From positions 17,501 through 81,415 of the forward strand of contig JAPMOS010000154.1 in assembly GCA_027972325.1 (NCBI GenBank): a stretch of DNA of 63,915 nt, in the 5' to 3' direction. The position numbers were made by a program, and so were the translations under genes. Source of the stretch: Paratrimastix pyriformis (Eukaryota > Preaxostyla > Paratrimastigidae). This document shows, piece after piece, positions 1 to 12,100 of this stretch (the first letter of the stretch is position 1; each line of letters starts with the position of its first letter). The notes beneath the pieces are model-generated. The model was not told where the DNA came from. It saw only the letters and a program-made list of their open reading frames with translations, and did not search any database.

Positions 1-619
1 GAGCCGGGCCAAACGACCCGATGAAAGTTGGCTCCTCCCGGTGATGGGTGGTGGGAGGGTGTCGCCGGTGTGTGTTCATCTCCGGCGACGGCGGCGAGCT
101 CGTGGCTGGTGGGCCAGGGTCCCCAGAATCGAGTGTCTCGGGAGTCGCCCCAATGGGACGACGGGAACGAGCTGCCTGATGGGGACGGCTTCCAGAGGGA
201 TGACGGGCCCGTAGGGGAACGGCGGCGGGGGCACAAGGGGCGCAGGTGGTTGCGGACGGTGACGTTCACGTGGAGCAGAACGCTTCAGGGGCGGTGGTGG
301 AGGAGTGGACTCACAGTGCCCGGAATGTTGCACCACCATTGAGTCGGAGTCCGAAAGTAAGCCCAGGTCGCCCTCCTGGCGCCTGAGCTTTGGGAACTTT
401 CGGTGAAACCTTAAGCCGGGGTGGGGGAACCCCGACCGACAGCCGCTCTCATCTCTCACGCCGCCATTTCTGGCGCGTCGGCCCATCCTCGGATGAGGAC
501 TTCCCGATATTTGAGCTGTCTTGCCGGCTCAAGGCCGACTAACCGAGCCAGAGCGCGGCTCTCCGGTGTCCTGTCCCTGCGGTGCAGGGTCGGATGGTTT
601 TTATCCGACATATTCCGGA
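1..619. other. GC-rich stretch with no gene recognised
   Basis: Reading frames are open on both strands (a plus frame at 28-342 and a minus frame at 76-486), but the minus frame is Pro- and Arg-rich low complexity and neither matches a family I know. High GC alone keeps such frames open. The part from about 456 could be the body of the tRNA-derived element whose head lies at 620-718. It may also be a decayed end of another retroelement. Confidence 0.4.
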
Positions 620-718
620 ATGTGGAGCCCAGGTACGACGTGTGGGTCCGACCGGGATTGAACCCGGGACCTCGGGTGCTCCAAGTGTTGCGCTCTAACC
701 ACTGAGCCACGTCGCTCC
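620..718 (-). mobile_element. tRNA-like sequence, probable head of a tRNA-derived SINE
   Basis: Read on the minus strand from 718, the sequence has a good Pol III A box (TGGCTCAGTGGTTAGAG, plus positions 693-709) and B box (GGTTCAATCC, 655-664) at tRNA-like spacing. The T loop appears one base short and no clean anticodon stem can be drawn, so a working tRNA gene is less likely than a tRNA-derived SINE head. It abuts the 5' end of LINE A at about 719. The SINE body, if present, would run towards 456; its end was not found. Confidence 0.55.
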
Positions 719-3700
719 ACGTTATCTCATGTTTATGGACTGGACGGAGGGGAAGAATCAGATGAGACTCATCAACATGTATTTTCCTACTGGAGACGGA
801 GAGGCGAACGTGAGGGTAAGGAGTGTGATCTTGGAGCGGTTGGAGGAGTGTGTGGCGGGGGGGCGTCGGATGGGAGAGGAGTCGTGGTGTACACAGATGC
901 GAACGGATGGGCTAAGGAAGGAGGGGAGCAAGAGAAACTGGGATTGTATGATGTGGCGAAGATGGTTGGGAAGGCGGGGAGATAACTTTATCCGGAGCCG
1001 GAAGGGTGGGACGGTGGCGAAAGAGGAAGAGCATGAAGGGAAGGGAGGGCCCGGTTGGATTTGTGTCTGTCGACGCAGGGGACAATGGGGAGGGTGCTGG
1101 ACAATTTGTTTGTTTGGCGGAATGATGAGATTCAGTGGCAGGCGGTCACGGATCACCACATGATTGTAACGGATCTCCGAAACATGGCGCCTTCTGCGGT
1201 GAAAATGGCTCGGAGGAAGGTGGCCATCTGCCCTTCCCGGACGGAGGTGGAGGCACTGTTGCGGGACAAGAAGAAGGAGGAGTATGTCGTTATGGTTGGG
1301 AAAATGGGAAAGTACCGTGGGAAGGTTGCGCAAATGTTGCGAGAGGCAGCTGTGAAGGGGGAGGAGCCATCATTTGAACAGATGAGTGAGTTTCTTCGGG
1401 TAACAGCTGGCTGCGTTTTCGGCTATAGGGATGTGATGAATACGGATCGAGATTTTGAGCCTTTCAGGATAAAGAAATTGAGGAGGAGAGCGCTGGCGGA
1501 GGAGGACTTGAGTAAGAGGAAGGAGATGTTGAAACAGTTGGCGAAGATGAGGTCGGTGCATTATGGTAAGAGTAGGGCATTGGAGGGAAGCGCAAGCGTA
1601 TCTATAAGGGTATCATGACGGATGGCGCGGCGCCAATTACAACCTACGTGACTCGAAATGCGGAGGGAAGATGGACAGGGTGGTGTCGGACCCGGCGGAG
1701 GTTAAGAGGGATGGTGGGGATTCATGGCGGGGCTTGCAAAAGGAAGCTGCCGTTGGGGACGGGGGCAAAGACTGAAGGAGGTAACGGGAGGCGTGGGTGG
1801 AAGGGTAATTGCGGCCCCTCTGACGACGCATGATATCCAGACAATACTGGGGCGTTGCCGGACGGGAAAGCGGCTGGCCCGGATGGAGTGACGGCGGAGA
1901 TGGTCCATGCTTGTCAGGACGAAATTAAGGAGTGGTTGGGAGGCGATACAACGAGATGTTGGAGAAGTCTGAGGTTCCTGAGGAGCTGAAACTTAGCTCG
2001 GTCTATATGGCAAGGTTTTGAAAGGCCTGAAAGGACTGCAGGTAGTGATTGCCTCGAGATTTCAAGACTGGTGCGTTGAAAAGGGGTATTCGGGGCGGAG
2101 CAGTTTGGTTTCCTGAGGGATCGGAGGATTGAGACGCCTATTGCCGAGATTTTGGGGTGTTGACGGACTCGAAGATTATGGGAGGTAAGGAGTTCCACAT
2201 GTGCGCGCTAGATATAAGAAAGGCCTATGATACAGTTGACATGGAGGCGCTCAGAAGGGGTTGAGAAGGATGGGGTGGAAGAGGAATTTGTCAGGTATGT
2301 GGACAGCTTGTATGAGGGGAGAAAGGCGCGGGTGATCACGGGGTACGGGTTGACGGATAGCTATGACATTGAGAGAGGAATTAGTCAAGGGGACCCGTTG
2401 TCCTGCCTGCTGTTTATCTCCTTCATGGAGGGAGTCTTGGCGGAGGTGAGACGACAGGAGGGGGGCTATATTCTGGATAGCGGCAGGAAGGTAAAGGTGT
2501 TGGCATTTGCGGACGATATTATGTTGGTGACGAGAACAAGGGAACAGATGGTCCGCTTGGTGAATACGGTAAGGCGGAAAGTGGAAGAGGCTGGTATGGA
2601 GCTGTCGTGGAGCAAGTGTGACTACCTGTGTGGCGGGGTGAAGGGGAAGACGGACTTGGATCTGGGAGAGGGTCGGAAGATCAGAGTGCAGCAAAAGGGT
2701 GGAGCAATTCGGTATCTTGGGATATGGATAGATGAGGAGATGAACATGAAGGTCAACACGGAGAAGGTGATCCAGAAAATGTGTGGGCGACTGCACAGGC
2801 TCATGGACAAGAAGGTCCTCCGAGGTTGATGGTGCAAATGATTAATGAGTGTGTCTCGACTTGCCTACAATACACGGCGAGGCAGTGCCCAATGCCGACA
2901 AGGGACTTGGAAACACTGAAGCAGAGATATGCGAGGTGTTCAGGAAATCGGAGGTTGTATTGGGAAATGCGACCCGGCAGAGGTGCTGTTCTTTCCGGAG
3001 GAGGAAGGGGTATGGGGCTGAAGGACCCGATTGATGTCCATGATATGATGGTGATGACACAAATTCTGGGGAGGATGGCGGACGAGCAGGGGTGTGGAGT
3101 GGTGCTGAGGGAGGAGATCGTGCTGCTGCAGAAATTGTGGACGACGCGTGAGCCGCTGTTGGATGATGCAAGTGGGTGAAGATGCACGGGCAGGAGAAGA
3201 TGCCGGGGGTGGTGATTGGGGCGTTGCAGGTGATGCACAGGAGAGACATGGCGATCCTGAGGGACGGTGAGAAACTGAAGGAGGAAGTGTTACGGCATGC
3301 CGACGACACTGGAAGAGATGGCGGAGCCCTGCAAGATAACAAAGAAGCACAGACAGACCCTCATGAAAAGGAAGATTCGGAGTGTGGCGGACCTCATCAT
3401 AGGGGGAAGATTTCATTGGAAAGGGGTGATGCCGCAGTATGTGGAGACGATCAAAAAGCGGGTGTGTCTGTATGGTAACAGGGTGAGTCCGGACTATCTG
3501 CAATTGGCGAGGCGGATTCGGGAGGAGGAGTCGGCGGAGGAGGGGCGGAAGAGGCGGAGAGTGGAGAAGGAAAAGGAGGAAGGCAATGCAGATAAGGGGA
3601 ATGAAGGAAGGAGTGAGGGGAGTCGGGGGGTTGGGGCGGTCGGGGGGGAAGCGAAACCAAGAGTCAAGAGGCAAGCAAAGTTGCAGTGCGTCGGGGGGAA

Positions 3701-5438
3701 GGTGGCAGTGGTGAAACAGAGGAAACATGGGAGGGAGGATGGGGTGGGAAAGGGGGAGAGTAAGAAGGGAAGGAGCGAGAAAGAAGATGGGGAGGAGGGG
3801 GGTCGGATGCAGATTGAGGCGAGCGAGAAGAAGAGGAGGGCGGAAGGGCAGGTGGAGGGGAGGGGGAACAAGATGGGGAGGGCGAGGGCTGGTGAGTGGG
3901 ACGAGGTATTGTGGAAAAGGCGGGAGGAGTTGATGGCGGAGTGTGATGAGGTGGAAGTAAGAGTGGTGGAGCCAGAGGCGGAATGGAGGTTGTTTTATAC
4001 TGATGGGAGTGCGACAAGAAGCCGGAAGGAAAGACGGGCGGCGTTCGCGGTGATTGAGAGATTAAAAAATGGGGCGCTGGCGGTGAGAGCGGGGAGGAGG
4101 TGTTCGGGTCGGGGGCAGACTAACAATGAAGCGGAGTTGGAGGCTATTCTGGAGGCTATTCGGATTGGACAGGATGCGAATGTGGAAGTGAGAACGGACA
4201 GTAAAGTGGCAAAGGGGTGGGTTGAGGGACTGATAAAGGGTTGGTGGAAACCAACGGATCTGATAGAATCGAAGGCGGAGGGACTGCTGCGGAGGGGGCA
4301 GCGGATTGTGAAGGAGCATCGTGGAGAGATACGACTGGTCTGGGTTAAGGGACATCAGGAAACTAGTGCGTCGCTGGATGCGGAGGGGAACAGATTGGCA
4401 GACAAGATTGCGGGACGGAGCATAAAGATGGAGCCGAGCGTGGTGCCCGAAGAGAAAGGATGGGGATTCAAGCTGGTGCGGAGAAGTGACGGGAAGGAGG
4501 TGGAGACAGACTTCAGAGAGGTGATGAAGGAATGGGGGAGGAAAAGTCGCATGTGGAGGGCGGCTCGTAAAAGAAAAACGAGATTGTGTTGATTAACGCA
4601 GAGAGTCGCAACGGAGGGATCAACGTGCAAACGATGAGGTGTGAGATGTCAGGGAAGCTGGCGATGATGGCAATCCTGCAGCGGTATATCACGGCCAACA
4701 TCCGGTTCTACATCAACGGGAGGGGATGGGAAGTGTTGGTGTGGGGTGAGGGACCACATGAACCACTTGGTGTTTGAGTGCCCAGGGATGGCGGGATGTG
4801 GGGAGAGATGGAAAGGGCGGATGCAGTGAAGCTAATTGAGTGGTTGGACAAGGCGGAGGGAGCTGAAGACTCGGACCGGCTGCTCGAGGAGAAGTGGGTA
4901 GAGCCGATGGGCGAGTGTGTGAAGATAAGGGGCAGGCAGATCACGAAGGTGAGGCTATGGCAATTGATGGAGAGGTCCCGGGGAGATGGTTTCGGGCGAG
5001 AACATGGGACAGTTTTGGGAAAGGTTCTCGACAGAGGTGGCTGAGATGTGTGACCGATATGAGGAAGGGAAAAGCACGACAGTAAAGGAGGGGCGGACGC
5101 ATATGAGTACGCTGAGGAACCAATGGACGACTCCCCACACTATATCTTCGTTGCTGAGGCAGGCGGGAAGCCTAACGGTGATGGCGTTTTCGCACCCAGG
5201 GAATGCGGATCTCAGTTTCCCAGAGTATAGAACGCCGAGTAAGGAAGACTGGTTCCTGGGAGGTTCGGTGGATGGGTACGGGCTATTTAAGGAGAATCGG
5301 GACTTGTTGATTTATGCGAATCCGGAATATAACCCCCAGGAGGAGATGGATCGGTTTTTCCGAGCAATTGGAGAGTGGGCGGAGAGTCCGATTGGTAGAG
5401 GAGGGAAAAGAGCGTTTAGATGCATTGTTATTGTGCCG
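719..5438 (+). mobile_element. LINE A, 5' part (5'-truncated, old)
   Basis: This is a degenerate copy of the same APE-type, RNase H-bearing LINE family as LINE B and LINE C. Homology begins inside the endonuclease domain, so ORF1 and the USP-like domain are missing. It runs through reverse transcriptase, RNase H, zinc-knuckle region and Dam-like domain and stops abruptly at 5438, where LINE B was inserted; the rest follows at 15310-16083. It carries more disruptions than copies B and C and is therefore the oldest of the three. No 5' target duplication matching the 3' flank (GCGAGTCGGGG after 16083) was found. Confidence 0.85.
719..5438 (+). pseudogene. ORF2 of LINE A: endonuclease remnant, RT, RNase H, Dam-like domain
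   Basis: Open segments lie in several frames. The endonuclease C-terminal part is at about 729-1618, including a DHHMIVTDL motif. The reverse transcriptase core is at 2227-2829 and shows GISQGDPLSC and the catalytic FADD (about 2503-2520). The post-RT region and RNase H are at 3297-4592 (YTDGS, EAELEAI, RTDSK, VKGHQE and a final D). A region matching the Dam-like domain starts at about 5118 and keeps the NPEY box (5316-5337). Between these there are many frameshifts and small deletions, for example between 1618 and 2227, so no full protein can be made. Confidence 0.8.
5428..5438 (+). repeat. Target-site duplication of LINE B, left copy
   Basis: TTATTGTGCCG occurs here in LINE A and again at 15310-15320 directly after the (CA)n tail of LINE B. 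Together they mark the exact ends of the LINE B insertion. Confidence 0.9.
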
Positions 5439-5914
5439 GCCCCCCCGCGTTATAATCTCTGTTGCAAGCTATAAATCTGCGCATTTGGTCCGTCCTAGTT
5501 CCGCTTATGTTTGCGTTGCGTGTATGGGCTTACAGACAAGAAGTCTGCGCCTTGGGATCTGAACAAGCAGTTCGGAGACCTGCACCGCAAACGATCGAGC
5601 AGATCGTGCGGAATGCTCTCAGGACGAACCTGGGAAATAATGAATTGGAAATGCTGATCTATTGTTTTATTATTGGTAGGAGAATGACAGCTATCAGTCG
5701 AGTGTTGGCAAGAATGCTTTATTCTGAGAGAGCTCATCGATGCAAGGGATGGAACAGGGGAATGCGGGAAAGTAGGAGGGAACAAGGGAATGGGAATGAA
5801 CTATTTTCGTCGTGTTGGACGTATTTTGGTGCCGTAGTGAAGGGGATGCAATCGATGATCTGCGGCCTGGCAACGATCCTCACTTTGTTGTTCTTCTGTG
5901 GTGCGGTAGGTGCT

Positions 5915-7164
5915 ATGTCAACTTCGGTGCTGGACTCCCCTGCTCCTGGCCAAGCGTTGGCCCCTGCCCCTGGTTCGGCCGATCCAGTTGCTGCGGTGGC
6001 TCCTGCCCCGCTGGTCCCGTCCCCGGTTGTTGGTGGGGCAGCGGAGGAGGCTGTCCGTCCGGACGGGTCTCCAACGGTTTCGGTGGATGGCGCTGTGGAC
6101 GAGGCTGAGCCGGTGCGCAGAGGGAAGGGATTGTTTGGGCCCGTGGTCAAGGATAGGTGGCTGGTCAGAATCCACCACCCTGATGCCCGCAGTCTGCCGA
6201 GACCCCCAGCAAAGATGGATGCGCTGCCCATGGTGGGAAACACGGCTCTGTCCCTGGGGTGTGCGGGGAACATGTTGGATGAGGCGAAGGCCTGGGCGGA
6301 GTCGGTTGGTGCCCAGGTGATGTCGGCCACCCCTCTGCTGGCGAGAGGACAACCTTCCTATCAAATGAGATGGTAGCCCCGAGGCTTTATTTGCTGCGTG
6401 GAAACGGCAACGCACCAGCACGACCAATGTTGGAGTGACCCCTTGCGGCCGGAGCCTGGTCCTGGAGGTGCGTGGCCCGGTTGAGCGGGCTGTTACCCGC
6501 CCGGTGAAGGTCCCAGTGCGGTCAGCGTCGCGCGAGGTGGAGGTGCGTTGGAGGCTGGCCCCAAGCGCTGCGAAGAAGACCGAAGACCTGGGCTGGCGCA
6601 GCGGAAGGTCGGAGATGGAGCTCGAAGTGGCCCTCCAGGCTGCCCTGGACGAAGGGACAATTGCGGATGCATCTGCGGTGAAATGGGACAGTGGCATGGT
6701 CTTTGCAGCGCCAGCGGACCTGGTCTCCCTTAAAGGTCTGATTATCCCGCTACCGTTGGCTCACTGTTTTGAGGACAGTGGCTCTGTTCCGGATGGAAAG
6801 AGGGAGAAGGCCAGGCCGGCCTTCATCGGAGGCAAGGCCCCTGCAGCGAAGCTGGCCTCGGTCTTCGAAGGGTTCGACCACCCTGCAGCGGTGACGCCGG
6901 CGTCAGCCCGGCCCTGGTGACGTCGCCGACGCCGTCAGTGCCGGTGACGCCGACTCTGGCCACGCCGGGGACGGGGCAGGCTATGCAGCCCGAGGATGGG
7001 GCGGCGAAGAGTGCCCTGGCGAGAAGGGGACGGCAGCTGCCAAGACTGCCTCGGCGACAGATACGGCCAAGAGCAAGAGGAAGCCCAGCCCAAGCGGGGA
7101 GCGACGTTCGTCGCACTCGCATCACCACACGCATGCACATGGGCATGGGTCGTCGCATCGGTAA
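5915..7164 (+). pseudogene. ORF1 of LINE B, Ala/Pro-rich with His-rich tail
   Basis: The likely start is the ATG at 5915 (MSTSVLDSP), which opens an Ala/Pro/Val-rich N-terminal part. The same open frame extends upstream to 5462 without another convincing start. A central charged part lies at about 6435-6920 (in another frame) and the C-terminus ends at 7164 in a third frame with a striking His-rich stretch (SHSHHHTHAHGHGSSHR). ORF1 proteins of LINEs bind the element RNA. No CCHC knuckle or RRM is evident here, so the RNA-binding role is inferred from position only. At least two frameshifts break the reading frame. Confidence 0.6.
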
Positions 7165-8432
7165 CGATGAGGGGGCCTCTCGAAGCTAGGCGCGCTTCTG
7201 AGATGCATATGGAGACGGGCCATCGCGCTGTAAACATTTTGGTGCGTCTCTGGAAGAGAGGTATGGATGGGGGACAACGAGGGGTAACAAGGGGCAGACT
7301 GGAACGGTGGGATGGAATTGGGACAGTGATCGATCGTGGCATCTTGAGGTGGTGGGACTCTGCATTGTGTTTGCGTAAGGCAAGTGAGCGGAGAAGGGTA
7401 TGGAACGGAACAGACTGGAACAATGGGCGTGGCAGGGTCAATGGAGGTGAGCTGGGTACGGGATCAGATGGTGGAGATGGTTGGGAGAGAAGCGCTATGG
7501 GGCAGTGGATGTGGAAAATTGGAAGTGGGAAAATGGGTGGACCTGCTGGATGAAGTATGGCAGGAAGGGATAGGAATTAACGCGAGAATCGATGGAATCG
7601 AGCGTTTGGAGAGAGATGGCTGGTACAAAGAGGATGTTGGCTGAATGGCTGCTATGTGGATGTGGGAAGGAGAGTTCTGGTACCTGAGGGAAGCTGGGAT
7701 GATGGGGAAAAGAAACTGACCGGCGAACTGAAGGAGTATTGGGCGTGGGGATAGCTTCTAGCCGGAGGAGGCTGCCGGAAAAGGCTGAACTTATGCAGGA
7801 TGAGCGATGGGGTAGGGGGAGCCCGAGGAGTCATGTTGAAAGATGCTGTGGGGACCGAGAAGATGTGGCATGTGAGCGGAAGGATGAGGGTTCTGTGCCA
7901 TTTGCTGATCAGGGAACGGACTCTGGGGCTGCGATGGGACGGTGATCTCGGTCAGGCAAAGGCAGCGGAACAACAATGGTCTGGCATTATATTTCAGAAA
8001 ACAAGATGAACGAAGGACACTGGAGATGTATCAGCCAGTGGATCGCACGGTGGGCGAGGGTGGTAATGGCAGGGTTGGGGCTGACATGGAATTGGTTGTT
8101 GGCGATGGGGATAGCGGAATGTGAGGTGCAGAGGAGGAGATTGTGGGAAAAGGAAGAAGCGCAAAGAAAGGTGCGGAGATGGAGTGGGGAGACGGGGCGG
8201 AAGACGGCTCGGAGAAGGCTGCGGGGGATGGCGCGGCATGGACGAGGGCGGGGCGGATGGATGCCGGGGGGTTCGGTTGGTAGGGATGGGGTGAAAGTGG
8301 TGGCATCGAGAGGTGTCGATGGGTGTCCGGGCGAGGATGTATCCCTGGAGGGGAGAGGCATGGACGATTTGGATGGGGAGGAGCGGGCAGCCGGGGATGG
8401 ATAGGGTACCGGTGCAGGGAGACGTCGAGCAA

Positions 8433-9150
8433 TATCGTGGCATCGCCAACACGACTGGACACAGGTGTTGGTTGAGCGCCGGGCTGCAGGCGGCGGAGGC
8501 GGTTGGTGGGGCAGATCCGCTGTTTGATGTGGTCAGAGGTGTCGGTGGGGACCCTGATGGAGAAGAAGGGATTTGGAAGAGGGGGACGGAGGGACTGGAT
8601 GAGACGCAGGATGGAGAAGCAGGGGTGGCTGTGATTGAGCTGCTGAAAGGGCGCGGATCCCGGTGGGAGTCAGGATGAGGGTGGTGGACGTGTGTGGAAT
8701 GCGGATGTGAAAGTGTTGGCAGAGAGAGGGCGGGAGTGCTTGTTTGTGCGTCTGATGAGGGACGGAGACAGTATGAATGAGGCGGTAAGGAGGGTAGTGA
8801 TGGCAGATGACCGTGTCATGAAGAAGTGTCCGGTGTGGTGGGGACCAGTGGCATGCACGGGATGAGCGTGCGATAGAAGGGGAGAGTGTCCTGGTGGTGC
8901 AGGTGGTTCGGAACCAGAGGGGTAGGGGGGCGGATCAGACGCAGTGGAAAGTGCAGCCGGACATAGTAGACGTACTCGGGACAAGCTACCACCTGGAAGC
9001 GGAGGCGGAATTCTGTGGAAGAAGGGGCGGGGGCGTCATTGGGTGGCACTGAAAAGGATTGATGGGGCGTGGTGGAGGTTCAATGACAGTGTGGTGTATG
9101 AGGTGGAGGAGTGCGAGATTATGCATGGGGATGTTTTCGTGTACGTGGCT
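8433..9150 (+). pseudogene. USP-like (C19-type) cysteine protease domain in LINE B ORF2
   Basis: The N-terminal box reads YRGIANTTGHRCWLSAGLQA, close to the ubiquitin-specific protease Cys box (G-x-x-N-x-x-x-x-C-x-x-x-x-x-x-Q), with the candidate catalytic Cys at 8466-8468. The C-terminal box reads GRHWVALKRIDGAWWRFNDS, close to the USP His box (H-Y/W-x-A followed by W-x-x-F-x-D), with His at 9037-9039. Between them is a strand-like stretch (GESVLVVQVVRN) of the kind seen before the USP fingers. OTU and Ulp1 proteases are known from some LINE clades; a USP-type box is unusual. Frameshifts separate the two boxes. An OTU assignment is the main alternative. Confidence 0.6.
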
Positions 9151-12100
9151 GAAGCTGGAATGGGGTCGCGGATGCAAAGGTCCGGGAGGGCCAGCATTTG
9201 GGGGGGGAGCTGCAGAGGGGAGACTGCAGAAGGTATCGTGTGCGGTGAGGAAAGAGTCAAGGGATGACAGGGCGGGGAGCAGACAAGGCGGAGAAGCCTG
9301 AAGGACAGGAGGAGCAGGTCCTGGTAGCGGGCGTGTCGTATCCGGAAGTGAGTCGGCGACCTGGGGATGGGATGAGCAGGAAGGCAAGGAAGAGGGGGGA
9401 AGACAAAGGAAGAGGAGGCAAAAGCAAAAATGTTGGATATTGAGAGGGGATATGACGTGAAGGCGGAGGAGGAGGAGTTTCGGGGGTGGAGAAGTGGTGC
9501 CAGGGAGGAAGGAGGCCAACCTGAGGGCGGGGTTGCCGATGAAGGAGGAGGACAGGATGCGGGTGGCAGGGTGGAATGTGCGAGGACTTGGGTCAGAGTG
9601 GAAGCGAAGTAATGTGGCGGACCTGTTGCGGGTAGGACGGGTAGACATTGCCCTGTTGCAAGAAACAAAGGGGACGAAGGCGAATAAGGAGCAGTTGGAG
9701 GAGAAGTGGATGAGGGGATGGCGGTGGAGGAGTTCGGTGGTGGAGAATGCGGTGGAGCGTCACCCCAAGGGGGTGATGATAGGATATAGACGGACCCTGC
9801 AGATGGCGGTGCGTCGTGTCACGGAGGTCCTGCCGGGCTATTTGATGTACATGGACTGGTCGGGAAAGACCAACCTCCGGCTGGTGAATATGTACTATCC
9901 GACTGGGGAGGAGATGACAAGGAGAGGGTCAGGAAGGTGATTATTGAAAGGCTGGATGAGTGCATGGCGGAGGGGGCGGCAGAGGGAAGGGGAGTGGTGG
10001 TGTACACGGATGCGAATAGCTGGGCCAAGGAAGTCGGAGAGCATGAGAAGTTGGGACTGTATGACACGGCGAAGATGGTAGGCAAGGAGAATGAGATCAC
10101 GTTTGTGCGGAACAAGAAGGGGGATGCAGAGGAGAAGGACAAGCAGCCGGGGATGAAAGGGGTGGCTCGGTTGGACCTTTGCCTCGCAACGCAAGGGACG
10201 ATGGCAAGGATGCTCGATAACCTATGGGTATGGAGAAATGAGGAGATACAGTGGAGCGAAGTTACAGACCATCACATGGTCGTGACTGACTTGAGGAACA
10301 TGCTGCCGGCATGGGCGGGGACGACAAGGAGGAAGGTGGCCATTTGCCCGTCCAGGTCGGACTTGGACGCGTTGCTGCGTGAAAAGGGAGAAGAGTATGA
10401 TGTGTTGGTGAAGATGGGCTCATATAGGAGGAAGGTGGCGGAGATGATTCGAAAGGCATCGGGGAAGGGGGAGGAGCTGTCATTCGAACAGATGGGTCGG
10501 ATCCTGAGGGAAACGGCGGGGCATGTGTTTGGGTACCGGGAGGTTACAAATACGGATCGGGACTACGAGCCCCACCGCATGAGGAAGCTGCGGCGGAGGG
10601 CGGTGGAGGAGAGGACTCGGAAAGGAGGAGGAGATGCAGCGCCAATTGGCAAAGATGAGAAGCATGCACTACAAGAAGCGGGACAGGGCGTTGGAGGAAA
10701 ACGCAAACGGATATATAAGGGCATAATGACTGACGGGGTGGCGCCCGTCACGGCGTATGCCACCAAGAACGGTGAAGGCAAGGTGGATAAGGTGGTGACA
10801 GATCCAGAATTGGTGAAGAGGGGATGGAGGGAATTCATGGCGGACCTGGCAAGGAGAGTGATGCCGATGGGCGGAATGAAGCAGGCACCGGTGGGAAGGT
10901 CTCAGGAGGAGGAGAGGGTCATCATGGCCCCCATGCATGACGTTGAAACGATCCTGGGAGCACTCCCAGATGGCAAGGCAGCGGGCCCGGACGGGGTGAC
11001 GGCGGAGATGATTCACGCCTGTCAGGATGAGATCAAGGAGTGGATGAGAAGGAGATATAATGAGATGCTGGAAAAGAGTGAGGTGCCGCAGGAGCTCAAG
11101 ATTAGCTCGGTGTTTATGGCCACGAAATCGCAGACGGAGCACCCGGGGGACCCGGCAGGAAGGAGACCGATCACTTTGATCCAAGTTTTCTGAAGGGGCT
11201 GCAGGTGGTGGTGGCGTCGCGGTTTCAAGACTGGTGCGTAGAGAAGCAAGTGTTTGGGGCGGAGCAGTTTGGATTCTTGAGGGGTCGGAGGATTGAGACC
11301 CCAATCGCAGAGATTATGGGAGTGCTCACTGACTCGAAAATTATGGGAGGTCGAGAGTTCCATATGTGCTCATTGGACATAAAAAGCATACGACACGGTG
11401 GACATGGACGCACTGAGGAGGTTGAGACGGATGGGGGTTGAGGAGGCATTCATCAGGTACGTAGATAGTCTGTACGAGGGAAGGAAGGCGAGAGTGATCA
11501 CAGGGTACGGACTGACAGAGAGCTACGACATAGAAAGGGGTATCAGCCAGGGGACCCGCTTTCGTGTCTGCTCTTTATCTCATTCATGGAGGAAGTGCTG
11601 GCAGAGGTGCGAAAGCAGGAAGGTGGGTATATCCTGGATAGTGGGAGGAAGGTGAAAGTCCTTGCCTTTGCTGACGATGTTATGCTGGTCACTCGAACCA
11701 AGGAGCAGATGGTCCGGTTGGTCAACACAGTGAGACGGAAGGTGGAGGAGGCGGGCATGCAGCTGTCGTGGACCAAGTGTGACTACCTGTGTGGGGGTGA
11801 AGAGCAAGACGGACCTGGACTTGGGTGAGGGTCGGGTCATCAAGGTCCAGCAGAAGGGTGGGGCCATCCGATACCTGGGGATTTGGATAGACGAGGAGAT
11901 GAACATGAAGGTCAACACGGAGAAGGTTATCCAGAAAATGTGCGGGAGGCTGCACAGGCTGATGGACAAGAAGGTCCCCCCGAGGTTGATGGTGCAGATG
12001 ATCAACGAGTGCGTGTCGACGTGCCTCCAGTACACGGCCAGACAGTGCCCCATGCCAAAGAAGGACTTGGAGATCCTACGGCAAAGATATGCGAGGGTCT

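Noticed and set aside
620-718. A functional tRNA gene on the minus strand
   Set aside because: A and B boxes are good, but the anticodon and acceptor stems do not pair and the T loop is short; a SINE head fits better.
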